A stretch of 64,000 bases of DNA from Petrosia ficiformis (Eukaryota; Porifera; Demospongiae; Haplosclerida; Petrosiidae), in assembly GCA_947044365.1 (NCBI GenBank), contig OX345638.1, positions 7,703,701 to 7,767,700 on the forward strand. The letters are read 5' to 3'. The notes below the pieces were generated by a model. That model saw only the letters and a list, made by a program, of their open reading frames with translations. It was not told the DNA's origin and did no database searches. The translations under genes were made by a program, and so were the position numbers. Shown here in pieces: positions 44,647-59,600 of this stretch (position 1 is the stretch's first letter; each line of letters begins with the position of its first letter).

Positions 44647-47600
44647 ATGGCTACAGGTGAGTGAGTTATAATAATATATATCATTACATGGAAACATCTT
44701 ATAAATAAGTTACTTAAACTTGTAATACATTCAATTACAAGTACTGGTTTGCGTACTAATAATCATTATAGTGAATACTATTTTCATAAATATAATTATG
44801 TGTTACTTGTCATGTTATTATAATCATGTATTGATTGTTTATTATCAGGTCAATATGAGATGAAATGGAGAGCCTACCACTCCACTATAGTCAATAATCA
44901 CAAACTATATTCCTGGGGAGGAAAGCAGAAGGACCTTCCTTTAGTGCATTATAATGACGAGAAGAGAAAGTTGGCATCATTTGTCGATATATTTCATTTA
45001 CCTGCATTGGAGTGGGAGAGGAGATCTGCTATAGCTACTCCACCTGCAGGAGTGATGAACTATGCCTGTACTACCATAAAAGACTCTATATTGTATTTTG
45101 GTGGCAACTGTATACCTAATAACTGTTATCATAATGATTTATTTGAACTCAACACTCTTACTAATGAATGGAGAGAAATTATTAACATTTCTCCTGATAA
45201 TGGACCATTGAGAAAATGTGGCTGTGGAATGATATCATTCAACATGAATGGAGAAGATACTTTACTAGTTATCGGAGGGTTTGGACCTACACCAATCACT
45301 ACTCACACTGGTTCCAAGTATATTCCACATCCTACTATCCCACATCGTTGCTACACAAATGAAATACACACAATGTGTGTCAATTCATCACCAGGTATTA
45401 CATGACTCACATTATGTATTACATCATAATGATATCATGTATTTTCTTCAGGTCAATGGAAAGTACCTATCATAACAGGAAATCGTCCACCACCATGTGC
45501 TGGTTTCAGTATCGACACACTTCCTGATAATAGAAGTGTAATGTTTGGAGGGCGTACTATTGATGAGACTAGATTACACTGTGTTAATGACTTATTTCTG
45601 TTGTCATTCTCTCAGAATGCAATAGTGAGTTGTTGAGTGTTTATTAAACAGATTGCACATTTCTAGTTTTATGTGTCATCTTTTCTTGTCTAGTCTATTA
45701 TTTTTATCACTCTTGATCTCTTGTATTATTTTCAGTTGTATTCTCTACAGTTCTAATCCTCTGTTTCATTTTATTATCATAATAAGACACTTAACATGTA
45801 CTTTTGAATCTTCATTCATTTTTGTTCATTACAATGAACACACTATCATTAATTTTATATACCTGTAGTTACATATTCCTAAGTTGTAGTTATTATCATA
45901 TCTGAACATAACACATATATCATCATATATTTCTCATAATATTTGTGATTTGATAAACAACCACAAATATTTTAATTGTGTGATGTAATCATACATTGTT
46001 AATCATGTTATTACACTAAACAGTTTTGTTTGTTAATAAATAATAATAAATAATAATCACTCAAATTCACTTGTAAACCACACCCATTATTTATGATAGA
46101 TGAATTATTATACAATTTAGTGACGGTTTCATTCTTATCTTTATAAAATTATAATAATAATTGTATATTACTAATACTATAGGATTTCAAGAAAGTAGTC
46201 ATTAGTACACTCAAGTGGCCAAAGGCAAGGAGCAGTCATGCTTGTACTGTAATAAATACTATATCATCAAATCAACAAACGATATCTCATTTGATGGTAT
46301 TGGGAGGAGTGGATGATAATATTCAAACGCTAAACGATTGCTGGATAATGAATCTCTCCAGTTTTATCTGGTATCAGGTAATGTACATCACATGACACAT
46401 GTAATACATTGTTTTCTATATATTAATTTATATTGGTATCAGTTTTATTATCATCAAAATTAATATTAATATTGTAAATACTGGTATATCACAAATATGA
46501 GTTAAAAGTGTTATCATTACATTTCTAATAATTAACTGAAACATACTCTTTCTTATACTAATAATATTATAATGATGTGTTCCTCATTTATAACATATAG
46601 TTTATATGTTAATTTATTGATCTCTTCAGATAAATCTACCTGATTCAGTCACTAAAAGATCTACCCACTCCATGTCAACATACTATATATCAAAAGAAAG
46701 ATTTTGGATTGTAGTGACTGGAGGGTGGAATGAATGTCATCAATCTGATAATACAGCTGAACCAATCACTGGATCTAATATCACAGTGATCATTGAATTA
46801 GGTATCATAATTAATATACATATCATGTGATATATTATTATTAGTGATCATTATCATGTTCACTGGAATGTGTACAGTCTATGACATACAAGATTATTAA
46901 AGCTATATGAAAATCTAGCTTCATGTATACAAGATAATAATCCAATAGTTGTAGATTCACTGATACATTTGTAGTTACCTATTCTTAGATATTCAAGTAT
47001 CTTATGGTTCATAAATAAAGACAAATTGTCAGTCCATTTTCTGTTCTTACTGTTTCAAATATTATGAGACACACTGACACACAATCCTTAGCCCTATCTG
47101 GTATTGTAAGAATGTTTACTTAGAAACAGCATAACAACCAACAACTACAAGAATGTTAGAAATGCAGTGTGTATTGTATTGAAACCTAATAACAAACCAC
47201 TTCCATATAACCCTACAAAAGTACAGCTTTTTATGGCCCGTAGGGCCATCCCTATAATTGCTTTCCACAGGGTTTAATGTATATATATATATATATATTA
47301 TCGCACAGATACCGGGAAATATTACGAGTTGGATACAGCGTTGCCACGAGTCCGAAGGACGAGTGGCACGCTGTATCCAACGAGTAATATTTCCCGGGTA
47401 TCTGTGCGATAATATATTTATCAAATAATGCTTGTTTTTGCCTATTACTACTTAGCAATACTTTATTATTCGAACTATCATGATAAAGATGGTAATCTTG
47501 AATCATTTCACAAGTTAAATCCCAAAACAGTAGCTATCTCGGGCAACCTCCAACCCGAAAAAAGACTTTCAGCACTGCACATATATAAACTTCTCTACTT

Positions 47601-50600
47601 TCACATTTTATCATAAACATAACTTACCTCGTTCATAATTTTATCACAACTCATGTTTACTAACTTCACCATCGCCAAAACTAAAGAAATTAGAGAGTAA
47701 TCTCTTTCTACACAATTTTACTTAGCAGCATGTGACACGCAATACAATAAAACTTCCGGTCAGGTGATTTTCCTTGCAATAAAACTTCCGGTCATATGAC
47801 TCTATAAAAATACTGGAAAATATTGTCATAGTGCGTGATTTGAATGTCTAATTGAAAATGTATGGATTCGTTGTTTCTATGGTAAACATTGTTTGATAAA
47901 TATAATTATATATAATTATATGTTTGTGTCACTTGCGCGACTATGCGTTGTATACGTAGTTAAGGAAATAATATATTTATCAAACAATGCTTGTTTTTGC
48001 CTATTACTGTATCCAACTCGTAATATTTCCCGGTATCTGTGCGATAATATATATTTATCAAACAATGTTTACCATAGAAACCATACATTTTCAATTAGAC
48101 ATTCAAATCACGCACTATGACAATATTTTCCAGTATTTTTATAGAGTCATATGACCGGAAGTTTTATTGCAAGGAAAATCACCTGACCGGAAGTTTTATT
48201 GTATTACGTGTCACATGCTGCTAAGTAAAAAATTGTGTAGAAAGAGATTACTCTCTAATTTCTTTAGTTTTGGCGATGGTGAAGTTAGTAAACATGAGTT
48301 GTGATAAAATTATGAACGAGGTAAGTTATGTTTATGATAAAATGTGAAAGTAGAGAAGTTTATATATGTGCAGTGCTGAAAGTCTTTTTTCGGGTTGGAG
48401 GTTGCCCGAGATAGCTACTGTTTTGGGATTTAACTTGTGAAATGCTTCAAGATTACCATCTTTATCATGATAGTTTGAATAATAAAGTATTGCTAAGTAG
48501 TAATAGGCAAAAACAAGCATTATTTGATAAATATATTATCGCACAGATACCCGGGAAATATTACTCGTTGGATACAGCGTGCCACTCGTCCTTCGGACTC
48601 GTGGCAACGCTGTATCCAACTCGTAATATTTCCCGGTATCTGTGCGATAATATATATATATGTTTGTGCGACTATGCGTAGTTAAGGAAGTTGCGTCATT
48701 CTCGGGGGGGCTCGGTCAATTAATGGGCGTGGCGCGTAAAAGAACGCGCGTTAGAGGCTCTTCGAGTTACAGACAAGCCAGGAAGATTCAGAAACTGCTA
48801 ATAACTGTTCCATATAGCAGAGAAACAGTATAAATATTATGCAAGAATTTTTAACAAGTAAGTATAATAAGTTGTTAAGTTTCAGATATGAGGAAATCAT
48901 CATTTAGAACCTTGTAGGAATACTTCAGTCAGTTCATCAAAGATCTGTGTAGTTAGACTGCAATCAGGCTTACACTTACTTCTTCAGGCCCCAGCTTTCG
49001 AGTACACAGAAAGGTAGAGACACTAGTGCCATCAGCAATGCTTAGTACATAGTCATCACAAAGCAAATATAGGGATGTTTTTTTTCTTTATATACACTTG
49101 TTTTATTTTGTTTTATAGCAGTGTAATTACTTATATGGTTATATGGAAGTGGTTTGTTTAATTTTGGGTACTATATTAGCTTCCCAACCTTGTTTGGAGG
49201 CTTTTTGGGTTTTGATATTCCTACATATTCTTCCATTTTTACTGAAAATGTTTTTTATTACTCTTGTAAACGCATGAGTGCATGAATCCCAAGGAGCGTA
49301 CAACAGCTATATGAAAGCTGTGTCAAACTTTGTAGAACAAAAGTACTTGAGATAATATTCATAATGTGTTTCAGGTGTTGGTGATAAACATACACGCCTA
49401 GTGCCATATCCTGCACGTGATACAAATGGCAACAAATGCTGCTAAACGTACTATATACTAGACGGCTGTTGAAGAAGGAAGTGAAGTATTTTATAGGTAG
49501 AGTGAGAGAAGTAGATAGTAAGTTTATCCGTCGTTGTTTTGGCCAGTATCCTTTTCTTTTTGGGCTGCCAATTATTTTATATACTTCCATATTCTTTGTT
49601 GCCTCTTGAGGTAGTGAAGCAAGTGATGTTGATCTGGTTCTTTTTATGGGATGTAGGCTCACTAGAGCTGCCATTCATTTTTCTAATTCATTAGTGTATA
49701 CTATGCTAGTACTACACTGCACGTGCATTGGGCGGGGTTTGTCTGTAGATTTTTGTGTATCGTCAGCCGCTTAGCGCCTTCGTCTTGTTTGCTTAGTGTT
49801 TGCCCGTATATGAGCATTTTGTGCAATTTGTTGGACAAAGGTTGACACAGCCTTTTATATAGCAGTTGTACGCTCCTTCCCCGCCTTCAGCGGGGTTCAT
49901 GCGCTCCTGGCAATTATAATACATGTCCTGGCAATTATAATGCATGTAGGTGATTCTTATATAATTGTGTAGTAGACTATTCTTCATTATTCATAATTCT
50001 ATTCATCAATAGGTATATCATGAATATCATTATTGAAACCTAATAACTCTTCCACTACTTATACAATTGTGTAACATACATGTACTTGTGAAGACACACC
50101 TTCATTATTATAATAAGATGTGATGACTCAACAAACATTCATAATTAACTATCTTCTATAACTCTCACTCTCTGCTTTGATTTTTGTTAGTTCTATACCT
50201 TACATCTGTTTTTAGTTTTTATATCTTGTTTTTAGTATTAGTAATCCAGTACCTCATGTCTTAGAACTAGGATAATAACATTACATCTCACTATAATACT
50301 GAATATCATTATTATTATAATAATATCTCATTATATAGAATATATTAATGATGAGTGGTCTGTGAAACATGCTTGGAACTATGAACAGCTGATGAAAAAC
50401 AAGAATGAGATTCAGAAAAGTTTAATTCATCATGTTGTTGATGATAGACTACAGGAGGGAACACTTGTGACTGATTTGATTGATTCTATCAAATCATCAT
50501 CTTCTATACCACATCAACTAGTTAGTAAACCAGTGATCAATATTGTGTTAATAAATTATTATGTTAATTGTTTCAGGAGACACAACAGAGAATATTGGAG

Positions 50601-53600
50601 AAGAAGATATTTGATCAATTTTCAGAAGATAGACTACATCAGCAAGTTAGTTCATTATATATTACTAGTAACTATAGGAGGGCTAATATTCTAACGATTA
50701 TTTTTGTAATAAATTCTCTAGAAGCAACTTCAAATAGCTCAACAGGAACTCCGAATGTTACAGAAAGATGCTGGAAAGAAACTCCATGATAACATAATTG
50801 AGATACGGAGACAAAGTTTGGAGTTAATGAGAGAGAAGAAGAGATGTACTAATCTTGAATCAGAGTTACTATCAGTACAGGGTATTGCTGATAACAGAAG
50901 TACATCCATACATCAATTGAGACACGAGCTTGACATAAAATCAAAAGAATACACAAATAATGTCCATCAATGTGAAATGAAGATTCAAGAAGTTAACAAA
51001 CAGCTGGAGAATATGAAGAAGCAAGAACAGAGAAAAGCAGGAGAGCTATTACAAGTTAATCTGGACTTATGGGGAAAAGATGAGGCGCTTAAAGAGATGA
51101 AGAGAAGAGAAATGTCACTAAAGCAAGGTATAATGAATACATCTAATGTAATTATTTATTCTACTTTTATATTAGATTGGGAATTAAAGTTGTCTGCCAA
51201 AGAGCTGGATATAAGTCACAAACATCAACAGTTATCATTACTGAACAATAAACTTGAACAAAGTGAAGAGAAAATTAAATTACTGGAATCAAATGTGACA
51301 AAACTAAACCAAATGACAGACAAATGGAAGAAAGGTAACTGATTATATCATAATACACTATTGTAACTGTGGCCGTTCCTTTAACCTAATGATAGAAATG
51401 GATAATAGAATATATTAGACAGCAAAATATTTTGTTTCGAATGTTCACTGCAATATCAAATTTAATGTTTGTATATGCACACTTGTACATTTAAAAATGG
51501 GGTTAATATTTCCTGAATTTTAAGGCTGTGTTGCTTGATACTTCTGTTCCATTTCTCTGTCAAGTGATGAGTAGAAACAGTAAAAAGAATAAAACATAAT
51601 GCAGTTTTGATGGCCAATCTAGATAAAAGCAACATTAATAAAAACATGTACGAACCTTCATTTCTGACATAGCTTCATAATTTCAAATGTACTTTTCCGA
51701 CCTTTATCCCAGCCCTAATATATGTGTGTAATCATAATTCTATAATGTATTAAAAAGTATATGATTCTGTATTATAATTATACATGCTTTGTGTTAGATT
51801 GTGAAATTGCTCAGCATGAACATCAAAAGCTGAATGATGAACTACAACTCAATCAACAGAAAGTTAAACATCTTGAATCAAATATTACAAAACTCTACCA
51901 GACAGCAGAAATATGGAAGAAAGGTAATAGATAGGTTGTTATAATGATACAATATGGAAGTGTTGTCCAAACTCTCTAAAATAGAATGATTGTTGTACAC
52001 ACGATAGTATACTGTTTGAAGTCTGAATTGCTATAATAATTTCTGATTTGTTTTATGATATTTCCGTAATATCCGTAGCATCTCAACAACAACTTCAAGA
52101 AATAAAGGAATCACGAAAACAGATCAGACATGTAACAGAGAATATTAATCTATCAGGTACATCATTAACTACAGATAACCCATGTATGTATGTGTACATA
52201 CATATGTATGATATATTATATGTTTGCTTAGATAATTCTGAAGAAGAATTTTACAGAATAGCAATACCTGAGAAGAGTGAGCTTGAAGCATTGACACACA
52301 GTGGTGAGTTACAAATGACTAACTAATAACGATATCATATACTAATTATAATTATTTTAAATTCTGTAATTAATTTCATCAGAATATCAACCATCGAAAG
52401 ATATCAAAGGTGGATCGAAAGAACCACATGAGTTACGTGTAGGTTCAGAAATTCAAGAAATGAGACATGATTCACAAAAAGGTTGTACATATATTATAAT
52501 GTTACATGTACATTAATTTATTATTATGATAGAACTGAAATGTTTGTGGAGTGACATTATTAATATGTGTCAAGCACACACGACTGAGAAGGAAGAACTA
52601 AAAGCACAGCTGAAACAATATGAATTGATGATTCAAGAAGTTAACAAACAGCTGGCGAATGTGAAGAATCAAGAACAGAGAAAAGAGGAAGAGCTATTAC
52701 AAGTTAATCTGGACTTGAGGGGAAAAGAGGAGACCATTAAAGAGATGGAGACAAGAGAAATGTCACTACAACATACAATGGAGAAACTAAAGCAAGGTAT
52801 ACTGTAAATGAATACATCTAATTTAATTATTTATTCTATATTAAATGTGTCAAAACTAAACCTAACGACACAGTAAAGTGGAAGAAAGGTAACTGATTAG
52901 ATGATAATACACTATATTGTAACTGTAGCTGTTCCTTCAGCCATTTCAAATAATGATGGTAATGGATAATAGGATATGTTAGAGCTGTGACAATGTTCAT
53001 TTATATTCTTGTGTCACTTATATGAATACTCCATGGAGCTCAGTCAATTAATTTGTGTGGCGAATAATAGAATGCTGGCTCGAGCTCTATATCTATACAG
53101 ACCATTAAGAAGAAAGAAAGTTCTCTGTAACTTACGTAGAAACTGGAACTAATAGCTATTCTACCTGAAATATATTCCTAAAATTCCGCAAGATCTTTTA
53201 ACCTTTAGAACACTGATGTCACATATATGTGACATTTGATCCCTATGTGATTCGAAGTGTGTTCCTAGCATTACAAAGCACTCCAAATGTTTGTAATTTG
53301 TGTCAGGGATAAGCTTATAGCAATCATGGAGATACTTTATTTTCCATATATCTTGTTTAAAAGCCTTCATTCATTTAGCAAGAAATATATTTCGTTTCTT
53401 TGAAGCTTCACTGGAGTACCAAATATAATATTCGTACATCAATATTTGTATTATCTAAACATGTAGTTAATATTTTCAGAATGTTGAGGTTATGATGCTA
53501 AATACTTCTGTCCCATTTCTCTGTCAAGTGATGAGTAGTAACAGTAATAAGAACAGTGGGGTAGGAAGCAATATTGAAGTGGGAGGGGGGGGGGGGGGGC

Positions 53601-56600
53601 ACTGTGTGGACAGTTATAATCTCAGTCAAATATGCATCACTTCAGTAAATTTATTGATTTCTTCCATCCTTCATAAATATTTTATCAAAAAAGTTAAAAT
53701 AATTCAGGCAGTTGTTCATTGTACTGAATTTTGATGAGTTCTCAAAAGTGGGGGGGGGGGTTCAGCCTCCCCAGACCCCCCTGTTCCTACCCCCATGAAG
53801 AATAAAATGTAATGCAGTTTTGATGGCCAATCTAATTAATTAATAAAAACATGTACGAACCTTCATTTCTGCAGCTTCATAATTTCTAATGTAGTTTTCC
53901 AACCATTTCACTACCCATAATATATGTGCATAATCATAATTCTGTAATTTAAAAAAAATTATATGATTCTCTAATGTGTATATTGTATATATATTTATAT
54001 TATAATTATATATGCTTTGTGTTAGATTGTGAAATTGCTCAGCATGAACATCAAAAGCTGAATGATGAACTACAACTCAATCAACAGAAAGTTAAACATT
54101 TTGAATCAAATATTACAAAACTCTACCAGACAGCAGAAATATGGAAGAAAGGTAATAGATAGATTGTTATAGTGATACAATATGGAAGCGTTATCAAAAA
54201 ATGAATGATTATTGTACTTATAATAGTACATGTTTGAAGTTCAATGACTAGTGTTGAAGGGCTAAATATTTTCCTTTCATTATAGCTCCATATTCTCTGT
54301 AGTATTTATTATATGTATTAATATGATGTACGTATATATGATATAGTTTATATTTGTTTAGATAATTCTGAAGAAGTTTACAGAATAGCAGTACCTGAGA
54401 AGAGTGAGCTTGAAGAATTTGAACAAATGACACACAGTGGTGAGTTACTAATAGTAACCATTAAACCCTGTAATTATTTATTACTGAAGATCAACCATTG
54501 GAAGAGCTGAAATGCTTGTGGAGTGACATCATTAATGAGATTCAAGCACTCAAGACTGAGTTAAGAAAGAAGGAAGAACTAATACATGTAACTCAAATAG
54601 AGAATGGTTAGTGATATACTTCAGATCATGTTATAATTTATCATCTTATTTATTATGTTTATTAGAAATAAATAAGTGGTTGCTCTGAAAAATGTATTTG
54701 AAAGATATGATATAACACTTCTCAGAGGATTGTCTCTGATTTACTGTATATAAACTAAGCCCGTTCATTGTATTACTGTATATCAGATACAGTCTTCTTA
54801 TATGTAGGTGTTATCAACTGATCTGTGGGTGGATGTGGTTTTGTTACTACCTTACCTGTATTAACCAAACCATGAAACTCTTTACTTGCTTAAAATTCAC
54901 ATATATTTGTATATAGCATTGGCAGTTCGGTTGATACACTCACTCAAAAAATTACAAATAAAAGATTCACCTATCTCTATCATCATTTCATACCAAGTCA
55001 TGACTGACTTACTTAAAGTTTCTTGTAGAACTTTAGTAATATATTTCAGGTGGTACAGCTATTAGCTCCAGTTTCTATGTAAACTACAAGCCTTCTTTGT
55101 GCTTCTTTGTAGAGCTCAAGCATGCTTTCTATTACGTGATGGCCACTAATTGACCAAGCACCCATAATGATTTTTTTCTCAAATTGTTATGTTTAACTAT
55201 TCACTATTCAGCCATTTTGCACAGGAAACTGACTAAATTTGGTATATAGTTGGAGCAATAGTTTCTCTTCCTGGTTGCTTAATTCCCTGTAGAATATTGC
55301 TGAGTTATGTGTGTTTAAATGTAAGATTTTGACAAAATTAATTTTTGCCAAACGACTAATTTTCAGATCCATGGTCAGCAATGTATTCTTCTGACGGCAA
55401 TTTTCGTTGTCTCAATAATATGTACTATTGCTAATTGACTACTGTACATACATGCATATTGTGTGTGTGTCTGTGTGTATGTGTGTACGCAAATTTCTGG
55501 GAAAACTATGAACGTCTTCATGATTATATTACTCAGACCCATACAAATGACCAATGATGTATACATAATACATAATTATTATAATCGTTTGGTGTATTAT
55601 GTTTATAAATTATTATTGTTTGATTCATATGTAATATTACTTTGCCACGTAGATGACGGTCCCGTCCTGACAGCACTCATTAAATTAAAATAATTTGAAG
55701 TACATAGGGGTGGCAGAAAATATCCAAGGGGGATGGGGGCAAATGCCCCCCTGCCTCACTGATAAAAACCATGATTATGTAATCATAACTTTACTATGTA
55801 TTACTAGTATTATTATATGATCACTGATTATCTAGAGTCACTGCAGACAACAGTCGCTAGTAAGAATGAACTAGTAGAGAAACTACAGAGTAAGTTGGAG
55901 AAGAAGGATAAGATTGTGAAAGAACTAGAGTCAGTACAAGAACGTAAGTCATGTGCTACTTAACAGTTGAATTAATTTCAAATATCATTTCACATATTCA
56001 TAGAACTCAAGCCACTACAGACAGAAATAATTGACAAAGCTTCTCAAGTAGAGGAACTACAGACTTCGTTGGAAATCAAAATGAAAGAGCTAGAATCACT
56101 ACAAGAACGTAAGTCAAATCCTTTTTGCATTTATAAAAGAACTGAAAAAATTGTATTCTCTCATTATAGAAATGAAGTCATTACAGACAACTGTCTTTAG
56201 TAAGAATGAACAAGTAGAGGAACTACAGAGTAAGTTGGAGAAAAAGTATGAGATTGAGAAAGAACTAGAGTCAATGCAACAACGTAAGTCACGTCTTTTT
56301 TGGAATTAACCAGAACATCATTGTTTACCCTGTTATTTTAGAAGTGACATCACTGCAAACAACAGTCGTTAGTAAGAATGAGCAAGTAGAAGAACTACAG
56401 AGTAAGTTGGTGAAGAAGGATGAGATTGAAAAAGAACTAGAGTCAATACAAGAACGTATGTCATATGTTACTTTACAGTTGAATTAACTTGAAACATTTT
56501 TTCACAAAAATCTAATTATAGAAGTCAAGTCACTACACACAGAAATAATTGACAAAACTTCTCAAGTAGAACTACAGACTTCATTGAAAAACAAAACAAA

Positions 56601-59600
56601 AGAGCTAAAATCATTACAAGAACGTAAGTCATGTTCTTCTTGGAATTAACCAGAACAGCAACATTTTGTCTGTTATTATAGAAGTGACGTTACTGCAGTC
56701 AACAGTCGTTAGTAAGAATGAACAAGTAGAAGAACTACAGAGTAAGTTGGAGAAGAAGGATGAAATAGTGAAAGAACTAGATTCACGAGTGAAAAGGATA
56801 CTACAGGATGGTCAGTGGATAAATGATAAATTGGATAACACTATATCTCTAAATATTATACCAGTGTCAGTTTTACATTCATGCTATAACATTTAATATG
56901 TTATTTATAATTCATGAAACTATTATTCTCTTCTTTTATGTAGAGCTACAGTTACTACACACAACAGTTGTTAATAGTACTACACAAATGGAGACAAAAC
57001 TGAACTCTCTGAATTTACAATTGGAGGTGTTTAAGAAGATTGAGGAATTGACGATCTCCTCACATGATTCAGAGTTTATCAAATACCCCAAACATGTAGG
57101 GGTATCAGGTTAGGAGTTAATAATTATTCATATTATAGTTAATAGTACTTCATTTATCAGATCATCTCAATGGAGTTCATGTAGGTGGAGAAAAGCTCTT
57201 TCTTATTCAAGGGGATAAACCCCAGTCCCTCAATTGGGAAGAATATGGTTTCAGGTTGCAGTTTCCAAAAGGTACTATCTCTCCATCGGATACTTGTGAG
57301 GTGGTAGTCAAGGCTCTTGTGGGTGGTAAATTCCAGTTTCCAGAAGGCACAGAGCTCATTAGTGCTGTATATGCTATCTCGTTTGCCAAAGAGCTCTTAC
57401 AACCTGTGAAGTTAGATGTACAACATTGTGTGTCATTGGAGAGTAAACAACAGCTGAAGCACCTTAGTTTTGTGAAAGCATCTCTGAAACAAAGAGCACC
57501 ACCTTATGAGTTTGAAAGGATTGATGGCGGAGAGTTTTCAACTGACAGTTTTTATGGAAGTATTACTCGTCATCAGTTTTGTCTAATAGGTATTGTTTTG
57601 TTCACTCTACTAGTCACTTTATCACACTCTACTGAAAGCAAGTTTTTGTATTGCATTATGTCATAAATAGTTTGTAAATAATTATTGTGTACATAATACA
57701 TCCCTTCTCTATAGCACAGTCATTTTATTAGTTTGTTCTTTTGATGCTTAATTGCTATATATATTGGTTTTGTACAGAAAACCATAATTATAAAGTTTTT
57801 ACCTAAAAAAAATAGTACTTATATTAATTTTTTTTAAAAACGTCTGAATATATAATTATATAGGCAATTTGTAGAAATGTTATATTGCACTTCACTTAGC
57901 TCTAACAGTAATATTGGATATATCCCATGATCTTTCTTAGCAAATGTAACAACCCTACATTGAATGAATAATTGCCCTTTGTCTGCAAATCTTTTCATAG
58001 TACACAAATTATATATCATACTTGTAAAATTATATAATTATTTTATACAGCTATTGTACTAGTTAGAAAACGTAACAGTGAAGAGTCAGAGGAACTACCT
58101 TCATGTAAGAAGCAAAGAAGCAATGGTAATGAAGGTATGTATTGTTACTATAAGGAGCAATTATTCAATTTTAATTTCTTAGATGACTATAGTTATGCCA
58201 GTACTATGGAATTACAGGATACAGATGCTAATGTATTGACTCAAATCAGCAAAGTTGAGGAAGGTATAAATATTTATAAGTGTTTAATATTTTAAGTGAA
58301 AAGTAAACTAGATAATTTATATAGTTGTAATTGTTTGATATATATAATAATTATATACTACTATTTTCTGTATTAGCAGTTTCAATAGTCAGAAGACGAC
58401 CAAATGATGATTGTACAGAAGTACCTTCTCCTAAACGAAAAGCTGAAAGTAAAAATGAAGGTTTGTAATAATGATTGTACACTGATGTCCTATAATTTTT
58501 TTGTGTGTGTTAGCTGAATGATCTTCTTCACATAGTACTGATTCAATGTGGATACAATAATCACTATTAATTTATAACTATAATTATAATGCTATATAGG
58601 TACTGGTGAATATGTGACTCCTACATTTAGTCTTGTATATACTGGTCATGTCAGTTATGTGAGGGAAGGGAAAAATAAATGGACAATGAAGTTCACTGTA
58701 ATTAAAAATATCAATGTCTTTATCAAGGTGATTATAATGTATATTCATCAGACTGTACTAGCCAACATCAATGACCTATAGTAATTTGTGTATATTATAT
58801 TTGTTTCATAGTACATGGAACACCAAACTCTCATACATGATGAAACAATACGATTTTTTTTTCTGGACCCACTACATGGATATATCGAGCTAGTTCTGGA
58901 CAGTCCAGAACAAAAATATTCCTTCAAAGGATGGAAAATCATGCCTCATAAAGAACCATTTAGAGTAAGAATATAATTTGTATTGATATATGATTGTCAC
59001 TTATCATTATATACCAGCTTACTAAACAAGATGCTGACTTGTTTGGTTCACAACATCTTCTCAATTGCCCATCTGGTCTAGTGACTGTGTGTGCAACACA
59101 AGCACAAGATACTGAACAGGACTTACACTATGCTGTACCTTTGGTTGGAATTAATTCAGATGTAAAGAAGATATTTATAAATCGATCTCTAGAACCTGCT
59201 CAAACTATAACTAGTAAAGCATCTCATTATAATATTATAATATATTAACAATATTCTGTAACACTTTAGAAACTTTGAGTCAACAAAATATAGATGAAGA
59301 CACCGAACCTCCTATACCTGGTGATACAACAGATAAAGGTTAGAAATGCAAGTTTAATACACAGAGGAATTTTGTCTTGGTTCTAAGCTACAGTAGAGAC
59401 AGAGATTTATTATTATTAGTATATATGCACAACTTTATAATTATATATATATAATATCATAATTATACAGTGCAGTGTTTTTTTTTTGTACTTCTATTAC
59501 ATCCTCAGGAAAGCTTGAATGTTTTATTGTTCTCTATACATTAGTGAAAGGAATATGTTAATTGTTTACCTTTACAATATATAGATCATCTTAAAGGTGT

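Larger units (their letters stand above)
46802..50338. other. 3.5-kb gene D intron with nested transposable elements
   Basis: Intron ends match B and C. The middle is an M1-family element (47215-49110) split by a foldback element (47281-48660), followed by about 0.9 kb of unrecognised repeat-like DNA (49110-50010). A minus-strand ORF of 138 codons at 49258-49674 has no recognisable domain and is probably repeat-derived. Confidence 0.65.
50339..57108 (+). other. Gene D coiled-coil exon array (both exon classes)
   Basis: Nineteen exons. The first part, 50339-54606, uses the class seen in C (KQLQIAQQELRMLQ, DWELKLSAKELDIS, DCEIAQHEHQKLND, the last present twice at 51798 and 54026). The second part, 55836-57108, uses the class seen in A and B (SLQTTVASKNELVEKLQSKL alternating with PLQTEIIDKASQVEELQTSL). 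From 51176 on, every exon is phase 1-1 with a length divisible by three. Total about 870 residues, mostly predicted coiled coil by heptad spacing. Confidence 0.75.

Noticed and set aside
49258..49674. 138-codon minus-strand ORF inside a gene D intron
   Set aside because: No recognisable domain, lies in repeat-like DNA, no paralogous conservation. Left unannotated as a gene.
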